Source: Arachis hypogaea
Taxonomy: Eukaryota > Streptophyta > Magnoliopsida > Fabales > Fabaceae
DNA: 64,000 nt
Reading direction: 5' to 3'
Assembly (NCBI RefSeq): GCF_003086295.3
Contig: NC_092051.1
Span: 68,573,772 to 68,637,771, forward strand
In this document: positions 51,398-62,217 of the stretch, in pieces
Numbering within the stretch: the stretch's first letter is position 1
How the letters are laid out: every line of letters starts with the position of its first letter
The notes under the pieces: generated by a model
Told to the model about the DNA's origin: nothing
The model's input: the letters and a program-made list of their open reading frames with translations, nothing else
Databases searched by the model: none
Translations under genes and position numbers: made by a program

Positions 51398-51557
51398 TTT
51401 TTTTTTTTTTTTTTTACGTCGTGCTTACCCTCGTTCTTTAAACGACGCTATCTTGAATAGTTTAGCTAAAGCGAGCCTCAATGACCTGATTTTCGGCAAG
51501 CTCGCACGGGCCCCGCAGGGATTCGCAGCTCGACTTACCCTACGTCGCGAGACATGC

Positions 51558-51586
51558 TTATGATAATTGTGTGCGCATACTTTAAC
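51558..51586 (+). promoter_or_regulatory. Upstream 5S promoter elements (representative)
   Basis: Immediately upstream of the consensus gene at 51587 lie an AT-rich TTATGATAAT from -29, GC at -12/-11 (51575-51576) and C at -1 (51586). These match in place and type the upstream elements known for plant 5S genes (TATA-like near -28, GC at -12, C at -1). The same layout precedes nearly all copies here. The main variable is C or T at -1, and the copy at 8173 has lost the TATA-like part. Function is inferred from position. Confidence 0.8.
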
Positions 51587-51705
51587 AGGTGCGATCATAC
51601 CAGCACTAATGCACCGGATCCCATCAGAACTCCGCAGTTAAGCGTGCTTGGGCGAGAGTAGTACTAGGATGGGTGACCTCCTGGGAAGTCCTCGTGTTGC
51701 ACCTC
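51587..51705 (+). rRNA. 5S rRNA, reference copy for this window
   Basis: This 119-nt copy is used as the window consensus. 5S rRNA is the small RNA of the large ribosomal subunit, made by Pol III. The AGGTGC start pairs with GCACCT at the end (helix I). ATACCAGCACTAATGCACCG and GATCCCATCAGAACTCCGCA are near-invariant plant 5S text. Boxes A, IE and C are intact at nt 50-64, 67-72 and 80-97. The start was chosen by alignment to the known plant 5S 5' end. -1 is C; a run of 13 T follows. The whole window is made of copies of this gene, so transcript output of any one copy cannot be judged. Confidence 0.97.
51636..51683 (+). promoter_or_regulatory. 5S internal control region (representative)
   Basis: Box A (nt 50-64, AGTTAAGCGTGCTTG), intermediate element (nt 67-72, CGAGAG) and box C (nt 80-97, AGGATGGGTGACCTCCTG) sit at the canonical places inside the gene at 51587. 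These boxes bind TFIIIA and direct Pol III. Copies with changed spacing or sequence here are marked individually. Confidence 0.9.
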
Positions 51706-51718
51706 TTTTTTTTTTTTT
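51706..51718 (+). terminator. Pol III T-run terminator (representative)
   Basis: Thirteen T directly follow the gene at 51587-51705. Every unit has such a run (roughly 8 to 20 T, sometimes broken by one A, G or C), well above the four T that Pol III generally needs. Confidence 0.9.
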
Positions 51719-51890
51719 ACGTCGTGCTTACCCTCGTTCTTTAAACGACGCTATACTTGAATAGTTTAGCTAAAGCGAGCCTCAATGACCTGATTTTCGG
51801 CAAGCTCGCACGGGCCCCGCAGGGATTCGCAGCTCGACTTACCCTACGTCGCGAGACATGCTTATGATAATTGTGTGCGCATACTTTAAC

Positions 51891-52009
51891 AGGTGCGATC
51901 ATACCAGCACTAATGCACCGGATCCCATCAGAATTCCGCAGTTAAGCGTGCTTGGGCGAGAGTAGTACTAGGATGGGTGACCTCCTGGGAAGTCCTCGTG
52001 TTGCACCTC
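51891..52009 (+). rRNA. 5S rRNA
   Basis: -1 C; nt 44 T; otherwise consensus. Confidence 0.95.
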
Positions 52010-52195
52010 TTTTTTTTTTTTTTTACGTCGTGCTTACCCTCGTTCTTTAAACGACGCTATCTTGAATAGTTTAGCTAAAGCGAGCCTCAATGACCTGATT
52101 TTCGGCAAGCTCGCACGGGCCCCGCAGGGATTCGCAGCTCGACTTACCCTACGTCGCGAGACATGCTTATGATAATTGTGTGCGCATACTTTAAC

Positions 52196-52314
52196 AGGTG
52201 CGATCATACCAGCACTAATGCACCGGATCCCATCAGAACTCCGCAGTTAAGCGTGCTTGGGCGAGAGTAGTACTAGGATGGGTGACCTCCTGGGAAGTCC
52301 TCGTGTTGCACCTC
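52196..52314 (+). rRNA. 5S rRNA
   Basis: -1 C; consensus; spacer CTAATTG. Confidence 0.95.
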
Positions 52315-52498
52315 TTTTTTTTTTTTTTTACGTCGTGCTTACCCTCGTTCTTTAAACGACGCTAATTGAATAGTTTAGCTAAAGCGAGCCTCAATGACCT
52401 GATTTTCGGCAAGCTCGCACGGGCCCGCAGGGATTCGCAGCTCGACTTACCCTACGTCGCGAGACATGCTTATGATAATTGTGTGCGCATACTTTAAT

Positions 52499-52616
52499 AG
52501 GTGCGATCATACCAGCACTAATGCACCGGATCCCATCAGAACTCCGCAGTTAAGCGTGCTTGGGCGAGAGTAGTACTAGGATGGGTGACCTCCTGGGAAG
52601 TCCTCTGTTGCACCTC
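52499..52616 (+). rRNA. 5S rRNA
   Basis: -1 T; one base lost in GTCCTCTGTTGC. Confidence 0.93.
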
Positions 52617-52801
52617 TTTTTTTTTTTTTTACGTCGTGCTTACCCTCGTTCTTTAAACGACGCTATCTTGAATAGTTTAGCTAAAGCGAGCCTCAATGAC
52701 CTGATTTTCGGCAAGCTCGCACGGGCCCCGCAGGGATTCGCAGCTCGACTTACCCTACGTCGCGAGACATGCTTATGATAATTGTGTGCGCATACTTTAA
52801 C

Positions 52802-52920
52802 AGGTGCGATCATACCAGCACTAATGCACCGGATCCCATCAGAACTCCGCAGTTAAGCGTGCTTGGGCGAGAGTAGTACTAGGATGGGTGACCTCCTGGG
52901 AAGTCCTCGTGTTGCACCTC
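52802..52920 (+). rRNA. 5S rRNA
   Basis: -1 C; consensus; spacer CTATATTG. Confidence 0.95.
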
Positions 52921-53106
52921 TTTTTTTTTTTTTTTACGTCGTGCTTACCCTCGTTCTTTAAACGACGCTATATTGAATAGTTTAGCTAAAGCGAGCCTCA
53001 ATGACCTGATTTTCGGCAAGCTCGCACGGGCCCCGCAGGGATTCGCAGCTCGACTTACCCTACGTCGCGAGACATGCTTATGATAATTGTGTGCGCATAC
53101 TTTAAC

Positions 53107-53224
53107 AGGTGCGATCATACCAGCACTAATGCACCGGATCCCATCAGAATCCGCAGTTAAGCGTGCTTGGGCGAGAGTAGTACTAGGATGGGTGACCTCC
53201 TGGGAAGTCCTCGTGTTGCACCTC
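53107..53224 (+). rRNA. 5S rRNA
   Basis: -1 C; AATCCG. Confidence 0.93.
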
Positions 53225-53407
53225 TTTTTTTTTTTTTACGTCGTGCTTACCCTCGTTCTTTAAACGACGCTATATTGAATAGTTTAGCTAAAGCGAGCCT
53301 CAATGACCTGATTTTCGGCAAGCTCGCACGGGCCCGCAGGGATTCGCAGCTCGACTTACCCTACGTCGCGAGACATGCTTATGATAATTGTGTGCGCATA
53401 CTTTAAC

Positions 53408-53525
53408 AGGTGCGATCATACCAGCACTAATGCACCGGATCCCATCAGAACTCCGCAGTTAAGCGTGCTTGGGCGAGAGTAGTACTAGGATGGGTGACCT
53501 CCTGGGAAGTCCTCGTGTGCACCTC
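53408..53525 (+). rRNA. 5S rRNA
   Basis: -1 C; GTGTGCACC loss. Confidence 0.93.
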
Positions 53526-53713
53526 TTTTTTTTTTTTTTTTTACGTCGTGCTTACCCTCGTTCTTTAAACGACGCTATATTGAATAGTTTAGCTAAAGCG
53601 AGCCTCAATGACCTGATTTTCGGCAAGCTCGCACGGGCCCCGCAGGGATTCGCAGCTCGACTTACCCTACGTCGCGAGACATGCTTATGATAATTGTGTG
53701 CGCATACTTTAAC

Positions 53714-53831
53714 AGGTGCGATCATACCAGCACTAATGCACCGGATCCCATCAGAATTCCGCAGTTAAGCGTGCTTGGGCGAGAGTAGTACTAGGATGGG
53801 TGACCTCCTGGGAAGTCCTCGTGTGCACCTC
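53714..53831 (+). rRNA. 5S rRNA
   Basis: -1 C; nt 44 T; GTGTGCACC loss. Confidence 0.93.
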
Positions 53832-54016
53832 TTTTTTTTTTTTTTACGTCGTGCTTACCCTCGTTCTTTAAACGACGCTATATTGAATAGTTTAGCTAAA
53901 GCGAGCCTCAATGACCTGATTTTCGGCAAGCTCGCACGGGCCCCGCAGGGATTCGCAGCTCGACTTACCCTACGTCGCGAGACATGCTTATGATAATTGT
54001 GTGCGCATACTTTAAC

Positions 54017-54135
54017 AGGTGCGATCATACCAGCACTAATGCACCGGATCCCATCAGAACTCCGCAGTTAAGCGTGCTTGGGCGAGAGTAGTACTAGGAT
54101 GGGTGACCTCCTGGGAAGTCCTCGTGTTGCACCTC
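54017..54135 (+). rRNA. 5S rRNA
   Basis: -1 C; consensus; spacer CTATATTG. Confidence 0.95.
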
Positions 54136-54321
54136 TTTTTTTTTTTTTTTTACGTCGTGCTTACCCTCGTTCTTTAAACGACGCTATATTGAATAGTTTA
54201 GCTAAAGCGAGCCTCAATGACCTGATTTTCGGCAAGCTCGCACGGGCCCGCAGGGATTCGCAGCTCGACTTACCCTACGTCGCGAGACATGCTTATGATA
54301 ATTGTGTGCGCATACTTTAAC

Positions 54322-54440
54322 AGGTGCGATCATACCAGCACTAATGCACCGGATCCCATCAGAACTCCGCAGTTAAGCGTGCTTGGGCGAGAGTAGTACT
54401 AGGATGGGTGACCTCCTGGGAAGTCCTCGTGTTGCACCTC
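54322..54440 (+). rRNA. 5S rRNA
   Basis: -1 C; consensus; spacer CTATACTTG. Confidence 0.95.
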
Positions 54441-54625
54441 TTTTTTTTTTTTTACGTCGTGCTTACCCTCGTTCTTTAAACGACGCTATACTTGAATAGT
54501 TTAGCTAAAGCGAGCCTCAATGACCTGATTTTCGGCAAGCTCGCACGGGCCCCGCAGGGATTCGCAGCTCGACTTACCCTACGTCGCGAGACATGCTTAT
54601 GATAATTGTGTGCGCATACTTTAAC

Positions 54626-54744
54626 AGGTGCGATCATACCAGCACTAATGCACCGGATCCCATCAGAACTCCGCAGTTAAGCGTGCTTGGGCGAGAGTAG
54701 TACTAGGATGGGTGACCTCCTGGGAAGTCCTCGTGTTGCACCTC
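54626..54744 (+). rRNA. 5S rRNA
   Basis: -1 C; consensus; spacer CTATATTG. Confidence 0.95.
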
Positions 54745-54928
54745 TTTTTTTTTTTTTACGTCGTGCTTACCCTCGTTCTTTAAACGACGCTATATTGAAT
54801 AGTTTAGCTAAAGCGAGCCTCAATGACCTGATTTTCGGCAAGCTCGCACGGGCCCCGCAGGGATTCGCAGCTCGACTTACCCTACGTCGCGAGACATGCT
54901 TATGATAATTGTGTGCGCATACTTTAAC

Positions 54929-55047
54929 AGGTGCGATCATACCAGCACTAATGCACCGGATCCCATCAGAACTCCGCAGTTAAGCGTGCTTGGGCGAGAG
55001 TAGTACTAGGATGGGTGACCTCCTGGGAAGTCCTCGTGTTGCACCTC
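54929..55047 (+). rRNA. 5S rRNA
   Basis: -1 C; consensus; spacer CTATACTTG. Confidence 0.95.
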
Positions 55048-55233
55048 TTTTTTTTTTTTTTACGTCGTGCTTACCCTCGTTCTTTAAACGACGCTATACT
55101 TGAATAGTTTAGCTAAAGCGAGCCTCAATGACCTGATTTTCGGCAAGCTCGCACGGGCCCCGCAGGGATTCGCAGCTCGACTTACCCTACGTCGCGAGAC
55201 ATGCTTATGATAATTGTGTGCGCATACTTTAAC

Positions 55234-55352
55234 AGGTGCGATCATACCAGCACTAATGCACCGGATCCCATCAGAACTCCGCAGTTAAGCGTGCTTGGGC
55301 GAGAGTAGTACTAGGATGGGTGACCTCCTGGGAAGTCCTCGTGTTGCACCTC
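55234..55352 (+). rRNA. 5S rRNA
   Basis: -1 C; consensus; spacer CTATATTG. Confidence 0.95.
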
Positions 55353-55539
55353 TTTTTTTTTTTTTTTTACGTCGTGCTTACCCTCGTTCTTTAAACGACG
55401 CTATATTGAATAGTTTAGCTAAAGCGAGCCTCAATGACCTGATTTTCGGCAAGCTCGCACGGGCCCCGCAGGGATTCGCAGCTCGACTTACCCTACGTCG
55501 CGAGACATGCTTATGATAATTGTGTGCGCATACTTTAAC

Positions 55540-55656
55540 AGGTGCGATCATACCAGCACTAATGCACCGGATCCCATCAGAATCCGCAGTTAAGCGTGCT
55601 TGGGCGAGAGTAGTACTAGGATGGGTGACCTCCTGGGAAGTCCTCGTGTGCACCTC
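55540..55656 (+). rRNA. 5S rRNA
   Basis: -1 C; AATCCG and GTGTGCACC losses; spacer CTATACTTG. Confidence 0.92.
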
Positions 55657-55845
55657 TTTTTTTTTTTTTTTTTACGTCGTGCTTACCCTCGTTCTTTAAA
55701 CGACGCTATACTTGAATAGTTTAGCTAAAGCGAGCCTCAATGACCTGATTTTCGGCAAGCTCGCACGGGCCCCGCAGGGATTCGCAGCTCGACTTACCCT
55801 ACGTCGCGAGACATGCTTATGATAATTGTGTGCGCATACTTTAAC

Positions 55846-55963
55846 AGGTGCGATCATACCAGCACTAATGCACCGGATCCCATCAGAACTCCGCAGTTAA
55901 GCGTGCTTGGGCGAGAGTAGTACTAGGATGGGTGACCTCCTGGGAAGTCCTCGTGTGCACCTC
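55846..55963 (+). rRNA. 5S rRNA
   Basis: -1 C; GTGTGCACC loss; spacer CTATCTTG. Confidence 0.93.
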
Positions 55964-56149
55964 TTTTTTTTTTTTTTTTACGTCGTGCTTACCCTCGTTC
56001 TTTAAACGACGCTATCTTGAATAGTTTAGCTAAAGCGAGCCTCAATGACCTGATTTTCGGCAAGCTCGCACGGGCCCGCAGGGATTCGCAGCTCGACTTA
56101 CCCTACGTCGCGAGACATGCTTATGATAATTGTGTGCGCATACTTTAAC

Positions 56150-56268
56150 AGGTGCGATCATACCAGCACTAATGCACCGGATCCCATCAGAACTCCGCAG
56201 TTAAGCGTGCTTGGGCGAGAGTAGTACTAGGATGGGTGACCTCCTGGGAAGTCCTCGTGTTGCACCTC
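56150..56268 (+). rRNA. 5S rRNA
   Basis: -1 C; consensus; spacer CTAACTTG. Confidence 0.95.
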
Positions 56269-56450
56269 TTTTTTTTTTTTACGTCGTGCTTACCCTCGTT
56301 CTTTAAACGACGCTAACTTGAATAGTTTAGCTAAAGCGAGCCTCAATGACCTGATTTTCGGCAAGCTCGCACGGGCCCCGCAGGGATTCGCAGCTCGACT
56401 TACCCTACGTCGCGAGACATGCTTATGATAATTGTGTGCGCATACTTTAA

Positions 56451-56568
56451 AGGTGCGATCATACCAGCACTAATGCACCGGATCCCATCAGAACTCCGCA
56501 GTTAAGCGTGCTTGGGCGAGAGTAGTACTAGGATGGGTGACCTCCTGGGAAGTCCTCGTGTGCACCTC
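56451..56568 (+). rRNA. 5S rRNA
   Basis: -1 site lost; GTGTGCACC loss. Confidence 0.92.
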
Positions 56569-56751
56569 TTTTTTTTTTTTTACGTCGTGCTTACCCTCGT
56601 TCTTTAAACGACGCTATATTGAATAGTTTAGCTAAAGCGAGCCTCAATGACCTGATTTTCGGCAAGCTCGCACGGGCCCGCAGGGATTCGCAGCTCGACT
56701 TACCCTACGTCGCGAGACATGCTTATGATAATTGTGTGCGCATACTTTAAC

Positions 56752-56870
56752 AGGTGCGATCATACCAGCACTAATGCACCGGATCCCATCAGAATTCCGC
56801 AGTTAAGCGTGCTTGGGCGAGAGTAGTACTAGGATGGGTGACCTCCTGGGAAGTCCTCGTGTTGCACCTC
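56752..56870 (+). rRNA. 5S rRNA
   Basis: -1 C; nt 44 T; spacer CTAACTTG. Confidence 0.95.
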
Positions 56871-57055
56871 TTTTTTTTTTTTTTACGTCGTGCTTACCCT
56901 CGTTCTTTAAACGACGCTAACTTGAATAGTTTAGCTAAAGCGAGCCTCAATGACCTGATTTTCGGCAAGCTCGCACGGGCCCCGCAGGGATTCGCAGCTC
57001 GACTTACCCTACGTCGCGAGACATGCTTATGATAATTGTGTGCGCATACTTTAAC

Positions 57056-57174
57056 AGGTGCGATCATACCAGCACTAATGCACCGGATCCCATCAGAACT
57101 CCGCAGTTAAGCGTGCTTGGGCGAGAGTAGTACTAGGATGGGTGACCTCCTGGGAAGTCCTCGTGTTGCACCTC
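57056..57174 (+). rRNA. 5S rRNA
   Basis: -1 C; consensus; spacer CTATATTG. Confidence 0.95.
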
Positions 57175-57359
57175 TTTTTTTTTTTTTTACGTCGTGCTTA
57201 CCCTCGTTCTTTAAACGACGCTATATTGAATAGTTTAGCTAAAGCGAGCCTCAATGACCTGATTTTCGGCAAGCTCGCACGGGCCCCGCAGGGATTCGCA
57301 GCTCGACTTACCCTACGTCGCGAGACATGCTTATGATAATTGTGTGCGCATACTTTAAC

Positions 57360-57478
57360 AGGTGCGATCATACCAGCACTAATGCACCGGATCCCATCAG
57401 AATTCCGCAGTTAAGCGTGCTTGGGCGAGAGTAGTACTAGGATGGGTGACCTCCTGGGAAGTCCTCGTGTTGCACCTC
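57360..57478 (+). rRNA. 5S rRNA
   Basis: -1 C; nt 44 T; spacer ACCCTGTTC. Confidence 0.95.
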
Positions 57479-57661
57479 TTTTTTTTTTTTTTACGTCGTG
57501 CTTACCCTGTTCTTTAAACGACGCTATATTGAATAGTTTAGCTAAAGCGAGCCTCAATGACCTGATTTTCGGCAAGCTCGCACGGGCCCGCAGGGATTCG
57601 CAGCTCGACTTACCCTACGTCGCGAGACATGCTTATGATAATTGTGTGCGCATACTTTAAC

Positions 57662-57779
57662 AGGTGCGATCATACCAGCACTAATGCACCGGATCCCATC
57701 AGAATCCGCAGTTAAGCGTGCTTGGGCGAGAGTAGTACTAGGATGGGTGACCTCCTGGGAAGTCCTCGTGTTGCACCTC
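57662..57779 (+). rRNA. 5S rRNA
   Basis: -1 C; AATCCG; spacer CTATACTTG. Confidence 0.93.
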
Positions 57780-57964
57780 TTTTTTTTTTTTTACGTCGTG
57801 CTTACCCTCGTTCTTTAAACGACGCTATACTTGAATAGTTTAGCTAAAGCGAGCCTCAATGACCTGATTTTCGGCAAGCTCGCACGGGCCCCGCAGGGAT
57901 TCGCAGCTCGACTTACCCTACGTCGCGAGACATGCTTATGATAATTGTGTGCGCATACTTTAAC

Positions 57965-58083
57965 AGGTGCGATCATACCAGCACTAATGCACCGGATCCC
58001 ATCAGAACTCCGCAGTTAAGCGTGCTTGGGCGAGAGTAGTACTAGGATGGGTGACCTCCTGGGAAGTCCTCGTGTTGCACCTC
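57965..58083 (+). rRNA. 5S rRNA
   Basis: -1 C; consensus; spacer CTATATTG. Confidence 0.95.
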
Positions 58084-58269
58084 TTTTTTTTTTTTTTTTA
58101 CGTCGTGCTTACCCTCGTTCTTTAAACGACGCTATATTGAATAGTTTAGCTAAAGCGAGCCTCAATGACCTGATTTTCGGCAAGCTCGCACGGGCCCGCA
58201 GGGATTCGCAGCTCGACTTACCCTACGTCGCGAGACATGCTTATGATAATTGTGTGCGCATACTTTAAC

Positions 58270-58386
58270 AGGTGCGATCATACCAGCACTAATGCACCGG
58301 ATCCCATCAGAATCCGCAGTTAAGCGTGCTTGGGCGAGAGTAGTACTAGGATGGGTGACCTCCTGGGAAGTCCTCGTGTGCACCTC
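58270..58386 (+). rRNA. 5S rRNA
   Basis: -1 C; AATCCG and GTGTGCACC losses; spacer CTATACTTG. Confidence 0.92.
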
Positions 58387-58574
58387 TTTTTTTTTTTTTT
58401 TTACGTCGTGCTTACCCTCGTTCTTTAAACGACGCTATACTTGAATAGTTTAGCTAAAGCGAGCCTCAATGACCTGATTTTCGGCAAGCTCGCACGGGCC
58501 CCGCAGGGATTCGCAGCTCGACTTACCCTACGTCGCGAGACATGCTTATGATAATTGTGTGCGCATACTTTAAC

Positions 58575-58693
58575 AGGTGCGATCATACCAGCACTAATGC
58601 ACCGGATCCCATCAGAACTCCGCAGTTAAGCGTGCTTGGGCGAGAGTAGTACTAGGATGGGTGACCTCCTGGGAAGTCCTCGTGTTGCACCTC
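58575..58693 (+). rRNA. 5S rRNA
   Basis: -1 C; consensus; spacer CTATCTTG. Confidence 0.95.
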
Positions 58694-58878
58694 TTTTTTT
58701 TTTTTTTTACGTCGTGCTTACCCTCGTTCTTTAAACGACGCTATCTTGAATAGTTTAGCTAAAGCGAGCCTCAATGACCTGATTTTCGGCAAGCTCGCAC
58801 GGGCCCGCAGGGATTCGCAGCTCGACTTACCCTACGTCGCGAGACATGCTTATGATAATTGTGTGCGCATACTTTAAC

Positions 58879-58997
58879 AGGTGCGATCATACCAGCACTA
58901 ATGCACCGGATCCCATCAGAACTCCGCAGTTAAGCGTGCTTGGGCGAGAGTAGTACTAGGATGGGTGACCTCCTGGGAAGTCCTCGTGTTGCACCTC
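58879..58997 (+). rRNA. 5S rRNA
   Basis: -1 C; consensus; spacer CTATATTG. Confidence 0.95.
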
Positions 58998-59182
58998 TTT
59001 TTTTTTTTTTTACGTCGTGCTTACCCTCGTTCTTTAAACGACGCTATATTGAATAGTTTAGCTAAAGCGAGCCTCAATGACCTGATTTTCGGCAAGCTCG
59101 CACGGGCCCCGCAGGGATTCGCAGCTCGACTTACCCTACGTCGCGAGACATGCTTATGATAATTGTGTGCGCATACTTTAAC

Positions 59183-59299
59183 AGGTGCGATCATACCAGC
59201 ACTAATGCACCGGATCCCATCAGAATCCGCAGTTAAGCGTGCTTGGGCGAGAGTAGTACTAGGATGGGTGACCTCCTGGGAAGTCCTCGTGTGCACCTT
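59183..59299 (+). rRNA. 5S rRNA
   Basis: -1 C; AATCCG and GTGTGCACC losses; spacer ACCCTGTTC. Confidence 0.92.
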
Positions 59300-59483
59300 T
59301 TTTTTTTTTTTTTACGTCGTGCTTACCCTGTTCTTTAAACGACGCTATATTGAATAGTTTAGCTAAAGCGAGCCTCAATGACCTGATTTTCGGCAAGCTC
59401 GCACGGGCCCCGCAGGGATTCGCAGCTCGACTTACCCTACGTCGCGAGACATGCTTATGATAATTGTGTGCGCATACTTTAAC

Positions 59484-59602
59484 AGGTGCGATCATACCAG
59501 CACTAATGCACCGGATCCCATCAGAACTCCGCAGTTAAGCGTGCTTGGGCGAGAGTAGTACTAGGATGGGTGACCTCCTGGGAAGTCCTCGTGTTGCACC
59601 TC
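59484..59602 (+). rRNA. 5S rRNA
   Basis: -1 C; consensus; spacer CTAACTTG. Confidence 0.95.
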
Positions 59603-59785
59603 TTTTTTTTTTTTACGTCGTGCTTACCCTCGTTCTTTAAACGACGCTAACTTGAATAGTTTAGCTAAAGCGAGCCTCAATGACCTGATTTTCGGCAAGC
59701 TCGCACGGGCCCCGCAGGGATTCGCAGCTCGACTTACCCTACGTCGCGAGACATGCTTATGATAATTGTGTGCGCATACTTTAAT

Positions 59786-59902
59786 AGGTGCGATCATACC
59801 AGCACTAATGCACCGGATCCCATCAGAACTCCGCAGTTAAGCGTGCTTGGGCGAGAGTAGTACTAGGATGGGTGACCTCTGGGAAGTCCTCTGTTGCACC
59901 TC
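59786..59902 (+). rRNA. 5S rRNA
   Basis: -1 T; losses in GACCTCTGGG (box C) and GTCCTCTGTTGC; spacer CTATCTTG. Confidence 0.9.
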
Positions 59903-60090
59903 TTTTTTTTTTTTTTTTTACGTCGTGCTTACCCTCGTTCTTTAAACGACGCTATCTTGAATAGTTTAGCTAAAGCGAGCCTCAATGACCTGATTTTCGG
60001 CAAGCTCGCACGGGCCCCGCAGGGATTCGCAGCTCGACTTACCCTACGTCGCGAGACATGCTTATGATAATTGTGTGCGCATACTTTAAC

Positions 60091-60209
60091 AGGTGCGATC
60101 ATACCAGCACTAATGCACCGGATCCCATCAGAATTCCGCAGTTAAGCGTGCTTGGGCGAGAGTAGTACTAGGATGGGTGACCTCCTGGGAAGTCCTCGTG
60201 TAGCACCTT
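60091..60209 (+). rRNA. 5S rRNA
   Basis: -1 C; nt 44 T; TAGCACC end; spacer CTATATTG. Confidence 0.95.
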
Positions 60210-60390
60210 TTTTTTTTTTTACGTCGTGCTTACCCTGTTCTTTAAACGACGCTATATTGAATAGTTTAGCTAAAGCGAGCCTCAATGACCTGATTTTCGG
60301 CAAGCTCGCACGGGCCCCGCAGGGATTCGCAGCTCGACTTACCCTACGTCGCGAGACATGCTTATGATAATTGTGTGCGCATACTTTAAC

Positions 60391-60509
60391 AGGTGCGATC
60401 ATACCAGCACTAATGCACCGGATCCCATCAGAACTCCGCAGTTAAGCGTGCTTGGGCGAGAGTAGTACTAGGATGGGTGACCTCCTGGGAAGTCCTCGTG
60501 TTGCACCTC
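60391..60509 (+). rRNA. 5S rRNA
   Basis: -1 C; consensus; spacer CTAACTTG. Confidence 0.95.
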
Positions 60510-60692
60510 TTTTTTTTTTTTACGTCGTGCTTACCCTCGTTCTTTAAACGACGCTAACTTGAATAGTTTAGCTAAAGCGAGCCTCAATGACCTGATTTTC
60601 GGCAAGCTCGCACGGGCCCCGCAGGGATTCGCAGCTCGACTTACCCTACGTCGCGAGACATGCTTATGATAATTGTGTGCGCATACTTTAAC

Positions 60693-60808
60693 AGGTGCGA
60701 TCATACCAGCACTAATGCACCGGATCCCATCAGAACTCCGCAGTTAAGCGTGCTTGGGCGAGAGTAGTACTAGGATGGGTGACCTCTGGAAGTCCTCTGT
60801 TGCACCTC
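60693..60808 (+). rRNA. 5S rRNA
   Basis: -1 C; losses in GACCTCTGGAAG and GTCCTCTGTTGC; spacer CTATCTTG. Confidence 0.9.
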
Positions 60809-60996
60809 TTTTTTTTTTTTTTTTTACGTCGTGCTTACCCTCGTTCTTTAAACGACGCTATCTTGAATAGTTTAGCTAAAGCGAGCCTCAATGACCTGAT
60901 TTTCGGCAAGCTCGCACGGGCCCCGCAGGGATTCGCAGCTCGACTTACCCTACGTCGCGAGACATGCTTATGATAATTGTGTGCGCATACTTTAAC

Positions 60997-61115
60997 AGGT
61001 GCGATCATACCAGCACTAATGCACCGGATCCCATCAGAATTCCGCAGTTAAGCGTGCTTGGGCGAGAGTAGTACTAGGATGGGTGACCTCCTGGGAAGTC
61101 CTCGTGTAGCACCTT
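60997..61115 (+). rRNA. 5S rRNA
   Basis: -1 C; nt 44 T; TAGCACC end; spacer CTATATTG. Confidence 0.95.
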
Positions 61116-61297
61116 TTTTTTTTTTTTACGTCGTGCTTACCCTTGTTCTTTAAACGACGCTATATTGAATAGTTTAGCTAAAGCGAGCCTCAATGACCTG
61201 ATTTTCGGCAAGCTCGCACGGGCCCGCAGGGATTCGCAGCTCGACTTACCCTACGTCGCGAGACATGCTTATGATAATTGTGTGCGCATACTTTAAC

Positions 61298-61415
61298 AGG
61301 TGCGATCATACCAGCACTAATGCACCGGATCCATCAGAATTCCGCAGTTAAGCGTGCTTGGGCGAGAGTAGTACTAGGATGGGTGACCTCCTGGGAAGTC
61401 CTCGTGTTGCACCTC
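61298..61415 (+). rRNA. 5S rRNA
   Basis: -1 C; one C lost in GGATCCATC; nt 44 T; TTGCACC end. Confidence 0.93.
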
Positions 61416-61601
61416 TTTTTTTTTTTTTTTTACGTCGTGCTTACCCTGTTCTTTAAACGACGCTATATTGAATAGTTTAGCTAAAGCGAGCCTCAATGAC
61501 CTGATTTTCGGCAAGCTCGCACGGGCCCCGCAGGGATTCGCAGCTCGACTTACCCTACGTCGCGAGACATGCTTATGATAATTGTGTGCGCATACTTTAA
61601 C

Positions 61602-61720
61602 AGGTGCGATCATACCAGCACTAATGCACCGGATCCCATCAGAACTCCGCAGTTAAGCGTGCTTGGGCGAGAGTAGTACTAGGATGGGTGACCTCCTGGG
61701 AAGTCCTCGTGTTGCACCTC
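61602..61720 (+). rRNA. 5S rRNA
   Basis: -1 C; consensus; spacer CTAACTTG with CTCACACG and GGGCTTCG. Confidence 0.95.
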
Positions 61721-61902
61721 TTTTTTTTTTTACGTCGTGCTTACCCTCGTTCTTTAAACGACGCTAACTTGAATAGTTTAGCTAAAGCGAACCTCAATGA
61801 CCTGATTTTCGGCAAGCTCACACGGGCCCCGCAGGGCTTCGCAGCTCGACTTACCCTACGTCGCGAGACATGCTTATGATAATTGTGTGCGCATACTTTA
61901 AT

Positions 61903-62028
61903 AGGTGCGATCATACCAGCACTAATGCACCGGATCCCATCAGAACTCCGCAGTTAAGCGTGCTTGGGCGAGAGTAGTACTAGGATACTAGGATGGGTGA
62001 CCTCCTGGGAAGTCCTCTGTTGCACCTC
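61903..62028 (+). pseudogene. 5S rRNA with short internal duplication
   Basis: 126 nt; -1 T; GTACTAGGATACTAGGATGG; CCTCTGTTGCACC end. Confidence 0.8.
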
Positions 62029-62217
62029 TTTTTTTTTTTTTTTTTTACGTCGTGCTTACCCTCGTTCTTTAAACGACGCTATCTTGAATAGTTTAGCTAA
62101 AGCGAGCCTCAATGACCTGATTTTCGGCAAGCTCGCACGGGCCCCGTAGGGATTCGCAGCTCGACTTACCCTACGTCGCGAGACATGCTTATGATAATTG
62201 TGTGCGCATACTTTAAC

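Larger units (their letters stand above)
59484..61297 (+). repeat. Three-gene register in 5S array
   Basis: Spacer states cycle CTAACTTG, CTATCTTG, CTATATTG after genes 59484/59786/60091 and again after 60391/60693/60997 (period about 907 bp). Gene marks cycle with them: plain copy, a copy with CTCTG near the 3' end, a copy with GAATTCC and TAGCACC. The same order is seen at 62513-63867 with the class markers intact. Confidence 0.75.
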
